This document shows positions 10,401 through 19,059 of a DNA stretch of 64,000 nt, one piece after another (the first letter of the stretch is position 1; the number at the start of each line of letters is the position of its first letter). Position numbers and translations under genes: made by a program. Under the pieces are notes generated by a model. The model saw only the letters and a program-made list of their open reading frames with translations, did no database searches and was not told the DNA's origin. Origin of the DNA: an uncultured Ignavibacteria bacterium (GTDB lineage Bacteria > Bacteroidota > Ignavibacteria > Tepidaquicellales > Tepidaquicellaceae); contig CALEVL010000173.1 in NCBI GenBank assembly GCA_937924675.1, forward strand, positions 1 to 64,000. Direction: 5' to 3'.

Positions 10401-11709
10401 ATACAAAGTGTCATACGGCGCACATCTGAAGGTAAAGAACAATGAGAAGGTTAAGAAGAACGGACTTCTGTACGAATGGGATCCATACAACGAAGTTATA
10501 GTTGCAGAAGATGATGGTATCATACAGTATGTTGATATGGAAGAGGGAAGACAGTATGAGCAGATCAGAGATGAGCAGACCGGTCACTTCCAGAAGATTG
10601 TAATTGAAAGCCGGGACAAGACAAAATCTCCGGCAATTCAGATCACAAGTTCGAAGACAGATAAGGCATTGAGTTCTTATCTTATTCCTGCAAAGGCAAA
10701 TCTTTTGGTGGACGACGGCAATGACGTTAAAGCAGGAACTATCATAGTAAAGATTCCGAGAGAGTCAGGAAAGACAAGGGATATAACCGGAGGTCTTCCA
10801 AGAGTGACTGAATTGTTTGAAGCCAGAAGTCCGAGTGATCCTGCAAAAGTTGCTGAGATCGACGGAGCAGTTGAGATTGGCAAGATCACAAGAGGAAGCC
10901 GTGAGCTTAAGATCATCAGCAAGGATGGCAGTAAGGTAGTCGATTACAAGATCCCAATCGGAAAACACATTCTTGTCAGGCACGGTGATCAGGTAAAGTC
11001 AGGAGAGCAATTGACCGGCGGTGCGCTTGACCCTGTGGATATTCTAAAGATCAAGGGTGTATCAGAAGTTCAGGAATATCTTGTAAACGAAATTCAGGAA
11101 GTTTACAGAATTCAGGGTGTGAAGATCAACGACAAGCATATTGAAGTAATTGTTCGTCAGATGCTTCAGAAAGTGAAAGTTACTGATACCGGTGATACCA
11201 ACTTCCTCGAAGGAGATGTCATTCACAAGAATCTTTTTGCAGATGAGAATGAGAAGCTAAAAGGAATGGTTATTGTGACGGATCCGGGTGACAGTGATAA
11301 GATTGTCGAAGGTGCAAAAATGCCGAAGAAAGAAGTGAAAGAATTGAATGTGGCATTGAAGAAAAAAGACGCAGCGCCTATCAAGTCAAGGGAAACAATT
11401 CCGGCAACCGGTGAGCCTGTCTTGCTTGGAATTACACAGACTTCACTCACTACTGAGAGCTTTATTTCAGCGGCATCATTCCAGGAAACCACGAAGGTGC
11501 TAACGGATGCGGCAATCAGAGGCAAAGTGGATCATCTTCTCGGTTTGAAGGAGAATGTAATTATCGGACAACTTATTCCTGCGGGAACAGGATTAAGGAA
11601 ATACAGAGAAATTCTTGTTTCTCCAAGAGAAGAGTCTGAGGAAGAAATTCCTGAAAAACCAAAAGCAAGAGCAAAGAAGAAGGTGCAAGAAACAACAGAA
11701 GCAGAGTAA
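7441..11709 (+). CDS. rpoC: DNA-directed RNA polymerase subunit beta'
   Basis: 1422 residues. An N-terminal zinc site (CHCG...CDRCG, about residues 65-84) is followed by the catalytic [12 protein letters not shown] (about 467-478), whose aspartates hold the active-site magnesium. The trigger-loop region has [19 protein letters not shown], and the second zinc site uses cysteines near 805 and 878-889. The tail is a lysine/glutamate-rich stretch. It starts 59 nt after rpoB without a clear Shine-Dalgarno sequence and ends at a strong terminator. Confidence 0.97.
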   Translation: MAFKTEHKRKRFGKISINLASTDSIVTRSYGEVLKPETINYRTFKPDKDGLFCEKIFGPVRDWECHCGKYKGIRYKGIVCDRCGVEINLKSVRRERMGHITLSVPVVHIWYFRSMPSKIGQTLGISSKDLERIIYYETYVVINPGKSPYKKLQLLTEEEVNEVLDSMTEEEHALEDDDPKKFVVGQGGEAIKELLHRINMEDEITRLRGELKDDPSVLKKTENIKRLRVLEAFRTKPGSRPNLPEWMVLDVVPVIPPELRPLVPLEGGRFATSDLNDLYRRVIIRNNRLKRLIDIKAPEVILRNEKRMLQEAVDALLDNSRRVTAVKAENRALKSLSDILKGKQGRFRQNLLGKRVDYSGRSVIVVGPELKLHQCGLPKDMALELFKPFVIRRLIDRDYVKTVKSAKKLIDKRTPEVWDILENVIDGHPVMLNRAPTLHRLSIQAFQPVLIEGKAITLHPFVCIAFNADFDGDQMAVHVPLSFEAQLEAQILMLSSHNILSPQNGAPITIPNQEMILGCYYLTKELKGDKGEGKLFSSPEEVVIAFDNKMLGLHARIKVRINGKMIETTTGRVIFNKIVPKDVPYINELLKKKKIIEIIGMIYNTVGNLVTARFLDDLKEIGFKYATLGGLSVNIDDIEVPDSKNDIIKEALKKVEGIEKSKSRGIISENERYNKVIDIWTHVRDEVKRDLMHNLTRSKLGFNSLHMMIDSGARGSAEQVSQLAGMRGLMQKPQKSMTGQAGEIIENPILANFKEGLSILEYFISTHGARKGLADTALKTADAGYLTRRLVDVAQDVIITDSDCGVLRGVITEALKEGEDVKETLAERILGRVAVHDVVDPLTKKVIIKSGELITETEAQMVSETPINSVEIRSVLTCETKRGVCANCYGRNLATGKLVEVGEAVGIIAAQSIGEPGTQLTLRTFHIGGTASKIITQSQIVSKFEGKVKFANIRIVEYKGTLGTEYVSLSRNGMIYIVDENDSQLAKYKVSYGAHLKVKNNEKVKKNGLLYEWDPYNEVIVAEDDGIIQYVDMEEGRQYEQIRDEQTGHFQKIVIESRDKTKSPAIQITSSKTDKALSSYLIPAKANLLVDDGNDVKAGTIIVKIPRESGKTRDITGGLPRVTELFEARSPSDPAKVAEIDGAVEIGKITRGSRELKIISKDGSKVVDYKIPIGKHILVRHGDQVKSGEQLTGGALDPVDILKIKGVSEVQEYLVNEIQEVYRIQGVKINDKHIEVIVRQMLQKVKVTDTGDTNFLEGDVIHKNLFADENEKLKGMVIVTDPGDSDKIVEGAKMPKKEVKELNVALKKKDAAPIKSRETIPATGEPVLLGITQTSLTTESFISAASFQETTKVLTDAAIRGKVDHLLGLKENVIIGQLIPAGTGLRKYREILVSPREESEEEIPEKPKARAKKKVQETTEAE

Positions 11710-11735
11710 CATTCATATTGCAATAGTAATAAAAG

Positions 11736-11765
11736 AAGCCGTCTGAAATTCAGGCGGCTTTTTTG
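11736..11765 (+). terminator. Rho-independent terminator of the rpoBC operon
   Basis: An 11-bp stem with one G-U pair (11736-11746 with 11750-11760, loop AAT), rich in G/C (AAGCCG...CGGCTT), followed directly by TTTTG. It begins 27 nt after the rpoC stop. The end of its T-tract is also the TTTG element of the next promoter. Confidence 0.93.
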
Positions 11766-11793
11766 TTTTAAAAAGAAAATCAGAATATTTTTG
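11762..11793 (+). promoter_or_regulatory. Bacteroidota-type promoter of the peptidase gene
   Basis: TTTG at 11762-11765, a 20-nt spacer and TATTTTTG at 11786-11793 match the -33/-7 consensus (TTTG, TAnnTTTG) of Bacteroidota sigma factors exactly. The upstream element is formed by the terminator's T-tract, so termination and re-initiation are packed into about 60 bp. Expected transcription start is near 11800, giving a leader of about 60-80 nt. Confidence 0.65.
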
Positions 11794-11857
11794 ATTTGGA
11801 AACAGAAGAACTTGAAAAGTCATATTGAAGTTCTTATAATTTTTCAATGCATCCTAA

Positions 11858-13399
11858 ATGATTACAAGTACGTCAACTGAAATGGCAGGTGACTCATACT
11901 GTTTTTACCAAAAGTTGTTTGTCAAAGTGCTCATCAAATCAATACTAATTCTTCTAATCCCAACAGTTCTGTTTTCTCAATCTCTTACAAAGGAAAGAGC
12001 TGAAACATTTGCTCATAACTTGTTTTACAATTCTGACTCTCTTAGGGGGTACTTTGCTGAGTCAACTCTGGAAATGTCTGAGCGTCTTGGAATAGAATAC
12101 GAGGGCGTAAAATTGAAGTGCCTGATATCAAATGATTTCGATGACAGTATCAAATGGCTTATCAATGACAATCAGCAAAGCTATGCGTTGCTTGTTGAAG
12201 ATCTTGGAGAAGAATACTCAAAGCTTAAGATCAATGTGAATGACAAATCAATTCAATTCTACTTCAAAGATTCGCTGTGTATTTCTTCTCTGGAATACCT
12301 GTGTCGAAATTGGGTAATTCGCGAAAGCGAACATTTCAATTTTGTGATTAGTGATACATTTTTATTCAATGAAAATAATATTGAAAGTCTCGAGCGGTTT
12401 CTTCAACAAGCCGCAACAAAGCTTGGACTGTCTGTTGCCGATATGAATAAACTAAGCAAAGAAAAAATAATCTATTATTTTTGCAGGGACGAAGGAGAGA
12501 TTCGGGAAGTGACGGGATATGAAGCGAAGGGTATGTACAATCTTGCTTATGATGCAATATTGTCTACTCACAATACTCACTATCACGAGCTTATGCATTT
12601 GCTGGTCAATTTCAGGCTGTGTAAGCTTCCGCTTTATACTCATCCATTACTTCAGGAAGGAATTGCAGTTGCATTAGGAGGAAGGGGAGGTATGTCAGGC
12701 AAGATACTTTTGCGTTTGGGCAGTTACTTATTCACTTCGGGATTAGTGTACCCAAGTTCAATTCTTACAAAGAATGAATTTTCCGAACTTGATCCATCGC
12801 TTGGTTATCCGGCCGCAGGAATATTTTGTGATTTTTTTGTTAGAAAATTTGGGATCAATCAATTTTTGAAATTGTACATGAACCACAGCGGCAGCGCTGA
12901 TGATGAAAGAGTAAGTGTTGTTAAATCAGAAGAGGTTGGTGATACAGCAGGATGGATGGAGTATCTTGAAATGAATTTATCTGACAATGACATTAGCATT
13001 GACACATTGCACGGTGAAGAAAAAATCATAATAAACAATGAGTCACTTAAGATTACGCACGACGATGAAGAATATTATTTCCGGACAAACGGGTATGTGG
13101 TGATTTCATCAGGTGAGCAATATCATGATTTTCGAAGCAAGAAATTTTACGAGTTGATTCCAAATGGTGTATACAGGGGAGAGAAATATCTTATAAGAGC
13201 AGACGATGATGAAGTAGCGGTTTATAATCTGTTTGATAACGAGGTAATTGACGGATACTTTGGGTCTCTTTATTATCCTGCTGTCAGCATCCCAAAGAAA
13301 GGCAACAACTATTTTTTCTCCATTCAGAAAAGAGCATTTGATGAACCTTTGCAGGAAATGAGAATTGAAGTGTTGCATCCAAATGTTGAACTCAGATAG
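11858..13399 (+). CDS. Secreted HExxH metallopeptidase-like protein
   Basis: 513 residues with a hydrophobic N-terminal segment ending in a likely signal-peptidase site (VLFSQ, about residue 41). HELMH (243-247), followed 20 residues later by a glutamate in LLQEGIAVALGG (about 267), is the zinc-ligand pattern of gluzincins of the peptidase-MA type. The last 150 residues are beta-rich and unrecognised. The start is uncertain: ATG at 11858 or 11882. A single gene between the rpoC terminator and the dcw promoter; substrate unknown. Confidence 0.75.
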   Translation: MITSTSTEMAGDSYCFYQKLFVKVLIKSILILLIPTVLFSQSLTKERAETFAHNLFYNSDSLRGYFAESTLEMSERLGIEYEGVKLKCLISNDFDDSIKWLINDNQQSYALLVEDLGEEYSKLKINVNDKSIQFYFKDSLCISSLEYLCRNWVIRESEHFNFVISDTFLFNENNIESLERFLQQAATKLGLSVADMNKLSKEKIIYYFCRDEGEIREVTGYEAKGMYNLAYDAILSTHNTHYHELMHLLVNFRLCKLPLYTHPLLQEGIAVALGGRGGMSGKILLRLGSYLFTSGLVYPSSILTKNEFSELDPSLGYPAAGIFCDFFVRKFGINQFLKLYMNHSGSADDERVSVVKSEEVGDTAGWMEYLEMNLSDNDISIDTLHGEEKIIINNESLKITHDDEEYYFRTNGYVVISSGEQYHDFRSKKFYELIPNGVYRGEKYLIRADDDEVAVYNLFDNEVIDGYFGSLYYPAVSIPKKGNNYFFSIQKRAFDEPLQEMRIEVLHPNVELR

Positions 13400-13582
13400 A
13401 CGAATTCGCCATCTGCTAAAATTAGCACACTCGATTTGTAGAACCAGGCTAAGTAATACATTTTAGATACCGAATTTAAACTACTTAAAGAAATATCCAA
13501 ACAAACCTGCCGGTAACTGACAAAAATTCCTTCTGTATTCTGTTGCAAAGTAATCTGCCTGCCGCCTCGTTCCAATTATTGA

Positions 13583-13613
13583 TTTGACTTTTGAATTAAA
13601 TTGCCTATTTTTG
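13583..13613 (+). promoter_or_regulatory. dcw cluster promoter
   Basis: TTTG (13583-13586), a 19-nt spacer and TATTTTTG (13606-13613) form an exact Bacteroidota-type promoter. Predicted initiation is near 13619-13621, at the first of the three MraZ boxes, and about 70 nt before mraZ. No other good promoter is seen before ftsZ, so this probably drives the whole 16.7-kb cluster. Confidence 0.72.
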
Positions 13614-13620
13614 TATCAAA

Positions 13621-13644
13621 GTGGTAAAAAGTGGGGAAAAGTGG
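13621..13644 (+). promoter_or_regulatory. MraZ operator: three GTGG boxes at 10-nt spacing
   Basis: GTGGT, GTGGG and GTGGA begin at 13621, 13631 and 13641, separated by A-rich pentamers. MraZ of E. coli and Mycoplasma binds direct TGGGN repeats of this spacing upstream of its own gene. The boxes cover the predicted start point of transcription, which suits autorepression. Confidence 0.8.
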
Positions 13645-13651
13645 AAAATAA

Positions 13652-13676
13652 TTTTCCCGTTCAGAAAACGGCAAAA
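13652..13676 (+). other. Leader hairpin before mraZ
   Basis: CCGTT (13657-13661) pairs with AACGG (13667-13671); beyond one C/C mismatch, TTTT pairs with AAAA. The stem ends 14 nt before the mraZ ATG. It could affect mraZ translation. No function is established. Confidence 0.35.
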
Positions 13677-13690
13677 ACAAAAGAAAATTA

Positions 13691-14146
13691 ATGTTTCAGG
13701 GGCATTCGGTTTGCAGTCTTGACACTAAGTCAAGATTAATGCTGCCGACCAAATTTCGAAAATTCATTAGACCGGAAGCGGATAACAAACTTGTTCTCAC
13801 GCGCGGCCTCGACGAATGCCTGCTTATGTATCCACTCGATGAATGGGAAAAAGTAAAGAGCGGTCTTTCCAGTTATAATCAATTCAATGCTGAACAGAGA
13901 TTTTTCATAAGACAATTTCTCAGCCTGGTAAATGAAGTTGAACTTGACTCTCAGAACAGGATACTCATCCCTCCGCAACTTATGCAATTTGCCAAATTAA
14001 AGAAAGAAGTAATTGTACTCGGTTTGCTTGACAAGATGGAGATATGGGATCCTGATATCAAGCAAAGCTATGATACGTCAATGTCAAAGTCTTACGAAGA
14101 GATTGCCGAAAAAGTATCGGAGATAATAAATTCTCCGAAACTCTGA
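13691..14146 (+). CDS. mraZ: Transcriptional regulator MraZ
   Basis: 151 residues built from two SpoVT/AbrB-like half-domains: SLDTKSRLMLP (about residues 9-19) and ELDSQNRILIPP (about 80-91), each with the Dxxx R signature that contacts DNA. MraZ forms rings that bind repeats upstream of the dcw cluster. Here it is the first gene, and suitable boxes lie 50-70 nt upstream, so autoregulation is likely. A 16-nt gap separates it from rsmH. Confidence 0.95.
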   Translation: MFQGHSVCSLDTKSRLMLPTKFRKFIRPEADNKLVLTRGLDECLLMYPLDEWEKVKSGLSSYNQFNAEQRFFIRQFLSLVNEVELDSQNRILIPPQLMQFAKLKKEVIVLGLLDKMEIWDPDIKQSYDTSMSKSYEEIAEKVSEIINSPKL

Positions 14147-14162
14147 GACACTAATTACGAAG

Positions 14163-15080
14163 GTGTCCGGTGAATTCCATATTCCTGTTCTTTCTCACGA
14201 AGCAGTTGAACTGCTTATCAACTCCAGGCTTCGAAACAGGATATATGTTGACGGTACTCTCGGAGCGGGCGGCTACACCAAGTTGATCTGCGAGCTTACC
14301 GAATCTTCGGACAGGATTGTTGCTATTGACAAGGATCTTAACGCAATTAACTTTGCATCGGAGCAGCTCGGGTTTTGCTCGAATCGGCTTACGATAGTGG
14401 AAGGAAATTTTGGAGAAACAGACAAACTGCTTGCAGGCATCGGTGTCAGTTCGATTTCAGGAATCGTTCTTGATCTAGGTCTCTCCTCCTTTCAGCTGGA
14501 GCATGAAGATGGATTCAGCTATATGCGAGATACACAGCTTGACATGCGGGCTTCAAAGTCAGACAAGCTAACGGCAGAGGATGTGATAAACGAATACGAT
14601 GCAAAGAGTCTCGAGAGGCTTTTTGAAGAATACGGAGACATCGGAAAGGCAAGAAGACTTGTAGTTGCAATAACGACTGCAAGAAGGAAGAAGCGGATTT
14701 CGATGACTTTTGAACTGGCGGAAGTAATAGAGAACGAATACAAGATCGGAAGAAAGAACAAGATGGATTTTCTCTCGAAGATATTTCAGGCATTGCGTAT
14801 CGAAGTGAATAATGAGATGCAGAATCTGAAGTACGTTCTTGATACAGCGTTAAGAATAACAGAGACCGGCGGCAGGATTGTTGTAGTATCATATCATTCG
14901 CTGGAAGACAGGATTGTAAAGAATTTTTTCCGTGACCATTATTACAAGAAAAGGATTGACAACGAAGAAGGAAAGTTCTTAAACATACTTACTAAAAAAC
15001 CGGTAATACCGGCATTTCAGGAAATTAAAGCCAACAGAAGATCTCGCAGCGCGAAACTCCGTGCGGCAGAAATAATCTGA
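14163..15080 (+). CDS. rsmH: 16S rRNA (cytosine-1402-N4) methyltransferase
   Basis: 305 residues. The SAM-binding signature VDGTLGAGGYTKLI (about 27-40) and the motif near YHSLEDRIVK are typical of RsmH (MraW), which methylates C1402 in the 30S P site. The start is GTG at 14163, which gives the expected N-terminus ending in HIPVLSHEAVELL. It is the usual second gene of dcw clusters, followed 6 nt later by ftsL. Confidence 0.95.
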   Translation: MSGEFHIPVLSHEAVELLINSRLRNRIYVDGTLGAGGYTKLICELTESSDRIVAIDKDLNAINFASEQLGFCSNRLTIVEGNFGETDKLLAGIGVSSISGIVLDLGLSSFQLEHEDGFSYMRDTQLDMRASKSDKLTAEDVINEYDAKSLERLFEEYGDIGKARRLVVAITTARRKKRISMTFELAEVIENEYKIGRKNKMDFLSKIFQALRIEVNNEMQNLKYVLDTALRITETGGRIVVVSYHSLEDRIVKNFFRDHYYKKRIDNEEGKFLNILTKKPVIPAFQEIKANRRSRSAKLRAAEII

Positions 15081-15086
15081 ACAAAT

Positions 15087-15410
15087 ATGAAGAATACAAA
15101 CAAGAAAAAAATCTCGCTGTTCTATCTTTTAATCACACTCATAATAACGTGTACTGTGATAGTAATATACATCAGCAGCAGCATTCAGATAAACCGTCTT
15201 GCAGTAGGTAACAATTTACTGAAAGAAGAGATAAGAAGGAAAACACAGATCAACGATATGCTTCTCTCGGAGGTTGAAAAACTAAGCAGTTTTGACAGGA
15301 TAAGCAATATTGCCGGAAGCAAATTTGCGTTAAAATACAAAGAGTCATCAATAAGCACGAACAAGAAAGTGGTGTTGAAAAAATCAGATCTTTCAAAAGG
15401 ATCATTTTGA
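15087..15410 (+). CDS. ftsL: Cell division protein FtsL (short bitopic protein)
   Basis: 107 residues: a basic cytoplasmic N-terminus, one membrane helix (about 10-31) and a periplasmic segment with heptad-like leucines (about 35-75) that should form a coiled coil. Sequence identity in this family is low, so the call rests on topology and on position between rsmH and ftsI. FtsL links FtsQ/FtsB to the FtsWI synthase. Its stop overlaps the ftsI start. Confidence 0.82.
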   Translation: MKNTNKKKISLFYLLITLIITCTVIVIYISSSIQINRLAVGNNLLKEEIRRKTQINDMLLSEVEKLSSFDRISNIAGSKFALKYKESSISTNKKVVLKKSDLSKGSF

Positions 15411-17587
15411 ACTACAAAGTCTATAAGAGCCCTGATAAGCCATTGATTCAGAGAAGGAAGATCAACCTGGTCTTTCTTCTCCTGTTTGGAGTATTCGTTG
15501 CAATACTGGTCAATCTTGTAAGGGTTCAGCTTATAGACTCCGAGAAATACAAAACAGCAGCACGAAAGCAATACGAGAGCAAATTTGTTCTTGCACCGTT
15601 CAGGGGGTTGATCTTTGACAGGAATATGAATGTGCTGGTTTCGAATTCATACGAGCTGTCGTTTGCAGCTGATCCAAACATGGTTACAGATGCGGAGAGA
15701 ACAGCTGAGCTATTCTCAAGAACATTCGGAAAAAATAAGGATGAATATCTACAGAAACTTAATTCCCCAAACACTTCATTCATATATCTGGAGAAGAAAA
15801 TTGAAGCAACAAGTGTAAACGGTTTAGATACGCTTGATATTCCCGGAATAATAGTTCTGAAAGAGCCGAAGAGAATTTACAACTACGGAAGTCTTGCTTC
15901 ACAGGTGATAGGATTTACAAATGCAGAAAACAAAGGGCAGACGGGAATAGAGCTTTCAATGGACAATGTTCTTTCCGGCAAGGAAGGCTTTGTAATCATG
16001 CAGCGGGATGGAAAGGGAAACAACCGTCCGTCTCCGGAGTTTCCGAAGAAGGATGCTGAGAACGGGAACAACATTGTTCTAACAATTGACATGAATGTTC
16101 AGAGATTTGCAGAGGAAGAACTTGCTGCCGGTGTGAAGGAATTCAATGCCGACGGCGGGAAGGCAGTTGTAATTTCTGTTAAGACAGGTGAGGTCATTGC
16201 AATGTGTTCATATCCGACATTTGATCCGAACAAGATCACAATACAGGATACAGTTGGTATGAAGAATGCAGTGATCTCGGACATTTATGAACCAGGCTCA
16301 ACATTCAAAATTATTTCTGCTGCGGCATCTCTTGAAGAGAATATAGAGAACAAGAATTCGATAATTCAGACCGAGAGTATCAATGAAGTAAAAGGCATTG
16401 GAATTACTGATGTCCATACGTCAAAGAGCATGACATTTCAGGAAGTGCTGGAGCAATCAAGCAACGTTGGGTTTGGAAAGATAGCGCTCAAGATCGGATC
16501 TGAAAGATTTTACAAATATTCACGCGACTTTGGTTTTGGTATTTACAGCGGAGTGGAGCTTCCCGGGGAAAATAAAGGATTGCTGAAGAGGCCGATAGAC
16601 TTTTCATCGTTCTCACTTCCATACATGTCAATTGGTTACGAAGTACTGGTCAATGCAATGCAGATTTCAAATGCATACGCTGCGGTGGCCAATAAGGGCA
16701 TGATGATGAAATCATATATAGTTAAGAAGGAGACAACATCAGGCGGGGAAACTATTTTTGAAAACAAGCCGAATCAATTGAGGCAGGTTATTTCAGAAAG
16801 CACATCAAGGAATCTCACTGATCTTCTTACGGGCGTTGTTGAAAGAGGTACCGGAACGGATGCTAAGCTAGAAGGAGTGAAAGTTGCCGGGAAGACGGGC
16901 ACTTCACAGAGACTTGTGGAAGGTAAGTATTCCAGCAGTTCACACAATGCCTCATTTGTCGGATATCTTCCGGCAGATGATCCGAAGATCCTGATCACGG
17001 TCATCCTGAATAACCCAAAGTCAGGTGAATTTTACGGCGGTAAGGTAGCGGCTCCTATCTTCAAAAGAATAGCACAGAAGATAGTTGACTTTGCCGGAGA
17101 AGGAAACACAGAGCTCAGCAGATTTTCAAATGTGAATTTCAATCCATCTCAGATTGAAAATAACCAGATTGAAGTTGACAACAGAATTATGATGCCGAAT
17201 GTATTGAATCTGAAATTGGAAACAGCGACAGGAATACTCGAAGAATCCGGATTGAAGTTTGAAGTGATAAATGAAGGCAATTCTGCATCTGCAGGAGGAG
17301 TTATTATAGTAACCTCGCAGCAGCCGGAAGCCAATGTGTCAGTGAATGTGGAATCAGGTTTGACCGTGAAGCTAATAGTAAAGAGTACTGAAATTAAAGA
17401 TGACAGACTCCTGGTGGTTCCGGATGTAAGAGGAATGAGTGTAAGGAAGGGAATGAACAAGATCCTTGGAAGTGGATTCGAGATCGCAATTGACGGCAGC
17501 GGAAAGATCATTGATCAGACGCCCGCACCAGGAACAAAGCAATTGCCGGGTTCAAAGATATTAATTTACTGCGGAGAAAAGCCATGA
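15407..17587 (+). CDS. ftsI: Division transpeptidase with two PASTA domains (PBP, FtsI/SpoVD type)
   Basis: 726 residues: one membrane helix (about 17-38), a dimerisation domain, then a transpeptidase domain with EPGSTFKI (catalytic Ser about 298), SSN (about 351) and KTGTS (about 496). Two PASTA repeats follow (about 594-661 and 667-726). E. coli FtsI lacks them; SpoVD/PBP2x types have them. The TTG start at 15407 overlaps the ftsL TGA and is preceded by AAAAGGA. It cross-links septal peptidoglycan with FtsW. Confidence 0.94.
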   Translation: MNYKVYKSPDKPLIQRRKINLVFLLLFGVFVAILVNLVRVQLIDSEKYKTAARKQYESKFVLAPFRGLIFDRNMNVLVSNSYELSFAADPNMVTDAERTAELFSRTFGKNKDEYLQKLNSPNTSFIYLEKKIEATSVNGLDTLDIPGIIVLKEPKRIYNYGSLASQVIGFTNAENKGQTGIELSMDNVLSGKEGFVIMQRDGKGNNRPSPEFPKKDAENGNNIVLTIDMNVQRFAEEELAAGVKEFNADGGKAVVISVKTGEVIAMCSYPTFDPNKITIQDTVGMKNAVISDIYEPGSTFKIISAAASLEENIENKNSIIQTESINEVKGIGITDVHTSKSMTFQEVLEQSSNVGFGKIALKIGSERFYKYSRDFGFGIYSGVELPGENKGLLKRPIDFSSFSLPYMSIGYEVLVNAMQISNAYAAVANKGMMMKSYIVKKETTSGGETIFENKPNQLRQVISESTSRNLTDLLTGVVERGTGTDAKLEGVKVAGKTGTSQRLVEGKYSSSSHNASFVGYLPADDPKILITVILNNPKSGEFYGGKVAAPIFKRIAQKIVDFAGEGNTELSRFSNVNFNPSQIENNQIEVDNRIMMPNVLNLKLETATGILEESGLKFEVINEGNSASAGGVIIVTSQQPEANVSVNVESGLTVKLIVKSTEIKDDRLLVVPDVRGMSVRKGMNKILGSGFEIAIDGSGKIIDQTPAPGTKQLPGSKILIYCGEKP

Positions 17588-19059
17588 AGTTCTCCGAGTT
17601 AATGAGCAAAAGCAGCGAATCATTTTCTGAATTTACCGGAAGAGATTTTATTGTTACAGGTCTTGCTTATGACTCAAGGAAAATTGAACCCGGAAATGTA
17701 TTCTTTGCGATCAAAGGACTCAAGGATGACGGATCGAAGTATATTAAAGATGCAATTTCAAAAGGTGCATCAGCAGTGATAATTGAGTCATCAGCGGATA
17801 AGTTAAATGATGAAAGAGAAGTTACGACAGCAAGAATAAGAAAGGCAATGGCTTCAATGAGCAAAGTACTTCATGGTGATCCTTCTTCAAAGCTCGGGCT
17901 CATTGGCATTACGGGTACAAACGGAAAGACAACTACCGCATTTCTTACCAGAAGCATTTTTGAACATGCCGGATTGTCATGCGGGTTAATTGGTACAATA
18001 AATTTTGAATTCGGCTCTGTGAAAGGCGGAGCATCGCTCACTACTCCCGACTCTGTTGAACTAAATATTCTTCTCAGAGAAATGGTTGATGCAGGAATGA
18101 AGTATTGCGCAATGGAAGTCTCTTCCATAGCAATAGTAATGGACAGAGTTTACGGTCTGGATTTTCGCACGGCATTGTTTACGAATCTCACAAGTGAGCA
18201 TCTTGATTTTCATGGAAGTATGGACGAATATTTCAAAGCAAAGAAGATACTCTTTGACGGACTTAAAGCAGGGAGCTCGGCAATTTCAAATATGGATGAT
18301 CAATATGGTGAATCAATTCTTGCAGAAACTGAAGCCGACAAGTTTTTCTATTCCGTTGAGAGATCGAGTGATCTCAAACCGGAGAAAATGAACATATCGG
18401 TTTCCGGAATCAGTTTTGAATTGAGATACAGAGGCGAAGCACAGCGTATAAAGTCAGGCCTGACAGGAAAATTCAATGCTTATAACATACTTGCATCTGC
18501 ATCCATTGCACTTAAAAACGGAGTTGATCTGAAGACTATATCAGAGGCTGTAGAAAGCTTTGAATCTGTCCCCGGGAGATTTAACAGGGTCGATCTGCCA
18601 AATGGTGCAGCAGCAGTAGTTGACTACTCACACACTTCGGATTCACTTAAGAATGCTATCGAAGCTGCACGTGATCTGGTGGAACTAGGGCAAGAAGGAG
18701 GAAAGGTAATTACAATTTTCGGTTGCGGCGGCAATAAGGACAAGACAAAACGTCCGGTGATGGGAAAGCTTGCAGTTAAGCTCTCTGATCATGCAATAAT
18801 AACATCAGACAATCCAAGATATGAAGATCCATATGTGATCATAGATGAGATTGTTTCCGGAACAAACGGAAACACAAATTATGAAATAATAGAAGACAGG
18901 GAACAGGCAATCAAGAGGGGAATAGAATTATCCAAGCCGGGTGATATAGTGCTGATATGCGGGAAAGGACATGAGGACTATCAGGAAGTGAATGGTGTGA
19001 AGAAACATTTTGATGATCTTGAAATGGTTTCAAAGTACTCAGGTTTAGCGGGCCGCTGA
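17584..19059 (+). CDS. murE: UDP-MurNAc-tripeptide synthetase (meso-DAP adding)
   Basis: 491 residues. The ATP loop GITGTNGKTTT lies near residues 107-117. The motif DNPRYEDP (about 408-415) is the version found in enzymes that add meso-diaminopimelate rather than lysine, so the wall should be of the Gram-negative DAP type. It acts in the cytoplasm on UDP-MurNAc-L-Ala-D-Glu. The ATG overlaps the ftsI stop (ATGA). Confidence 0.96.
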   Translation: MKFSELMSKSSESFSEFTGRDFIVTGLAYDSRKIEPGNVFFAIKGLKDDGSKYIKDAISKGASAVIIESSADKLNDEREVTTARIRKAMASMSKVLHGDPSSKLGLIGITGTNGKTTTAFLTRSIFEHAGLSCGLIGTINFEFGSVKGGASLTTPDSVELNILLREMVDAGMKYCAMEVSSIAIVMDRVYGLDFRTALFTNLTSEHLDFHGSMDEYFKAKKILFDGLKAGSSAISNMDDQYGESILAETEADKFFYSVERSSDLKPEKMNISVSGISFELRYRGEAQRIKSGLTGKFNAYNILASASIALKNGVDLKTISEAVESFESVPGRFNRVDLPNGAAAVVDYSHTSDSLKNAIEAARDLVELGQEGGKVITIFGCGGNKDKTKRPVMGKLAVKLSDHAIITSDNPRYEDPYVIIDEIVSGTNGNTNYEIIEDREQAIKRGIELSKPGDIVLICGKGHEDYQEVNGVKKHFDDLEMVSKYSGLAGR

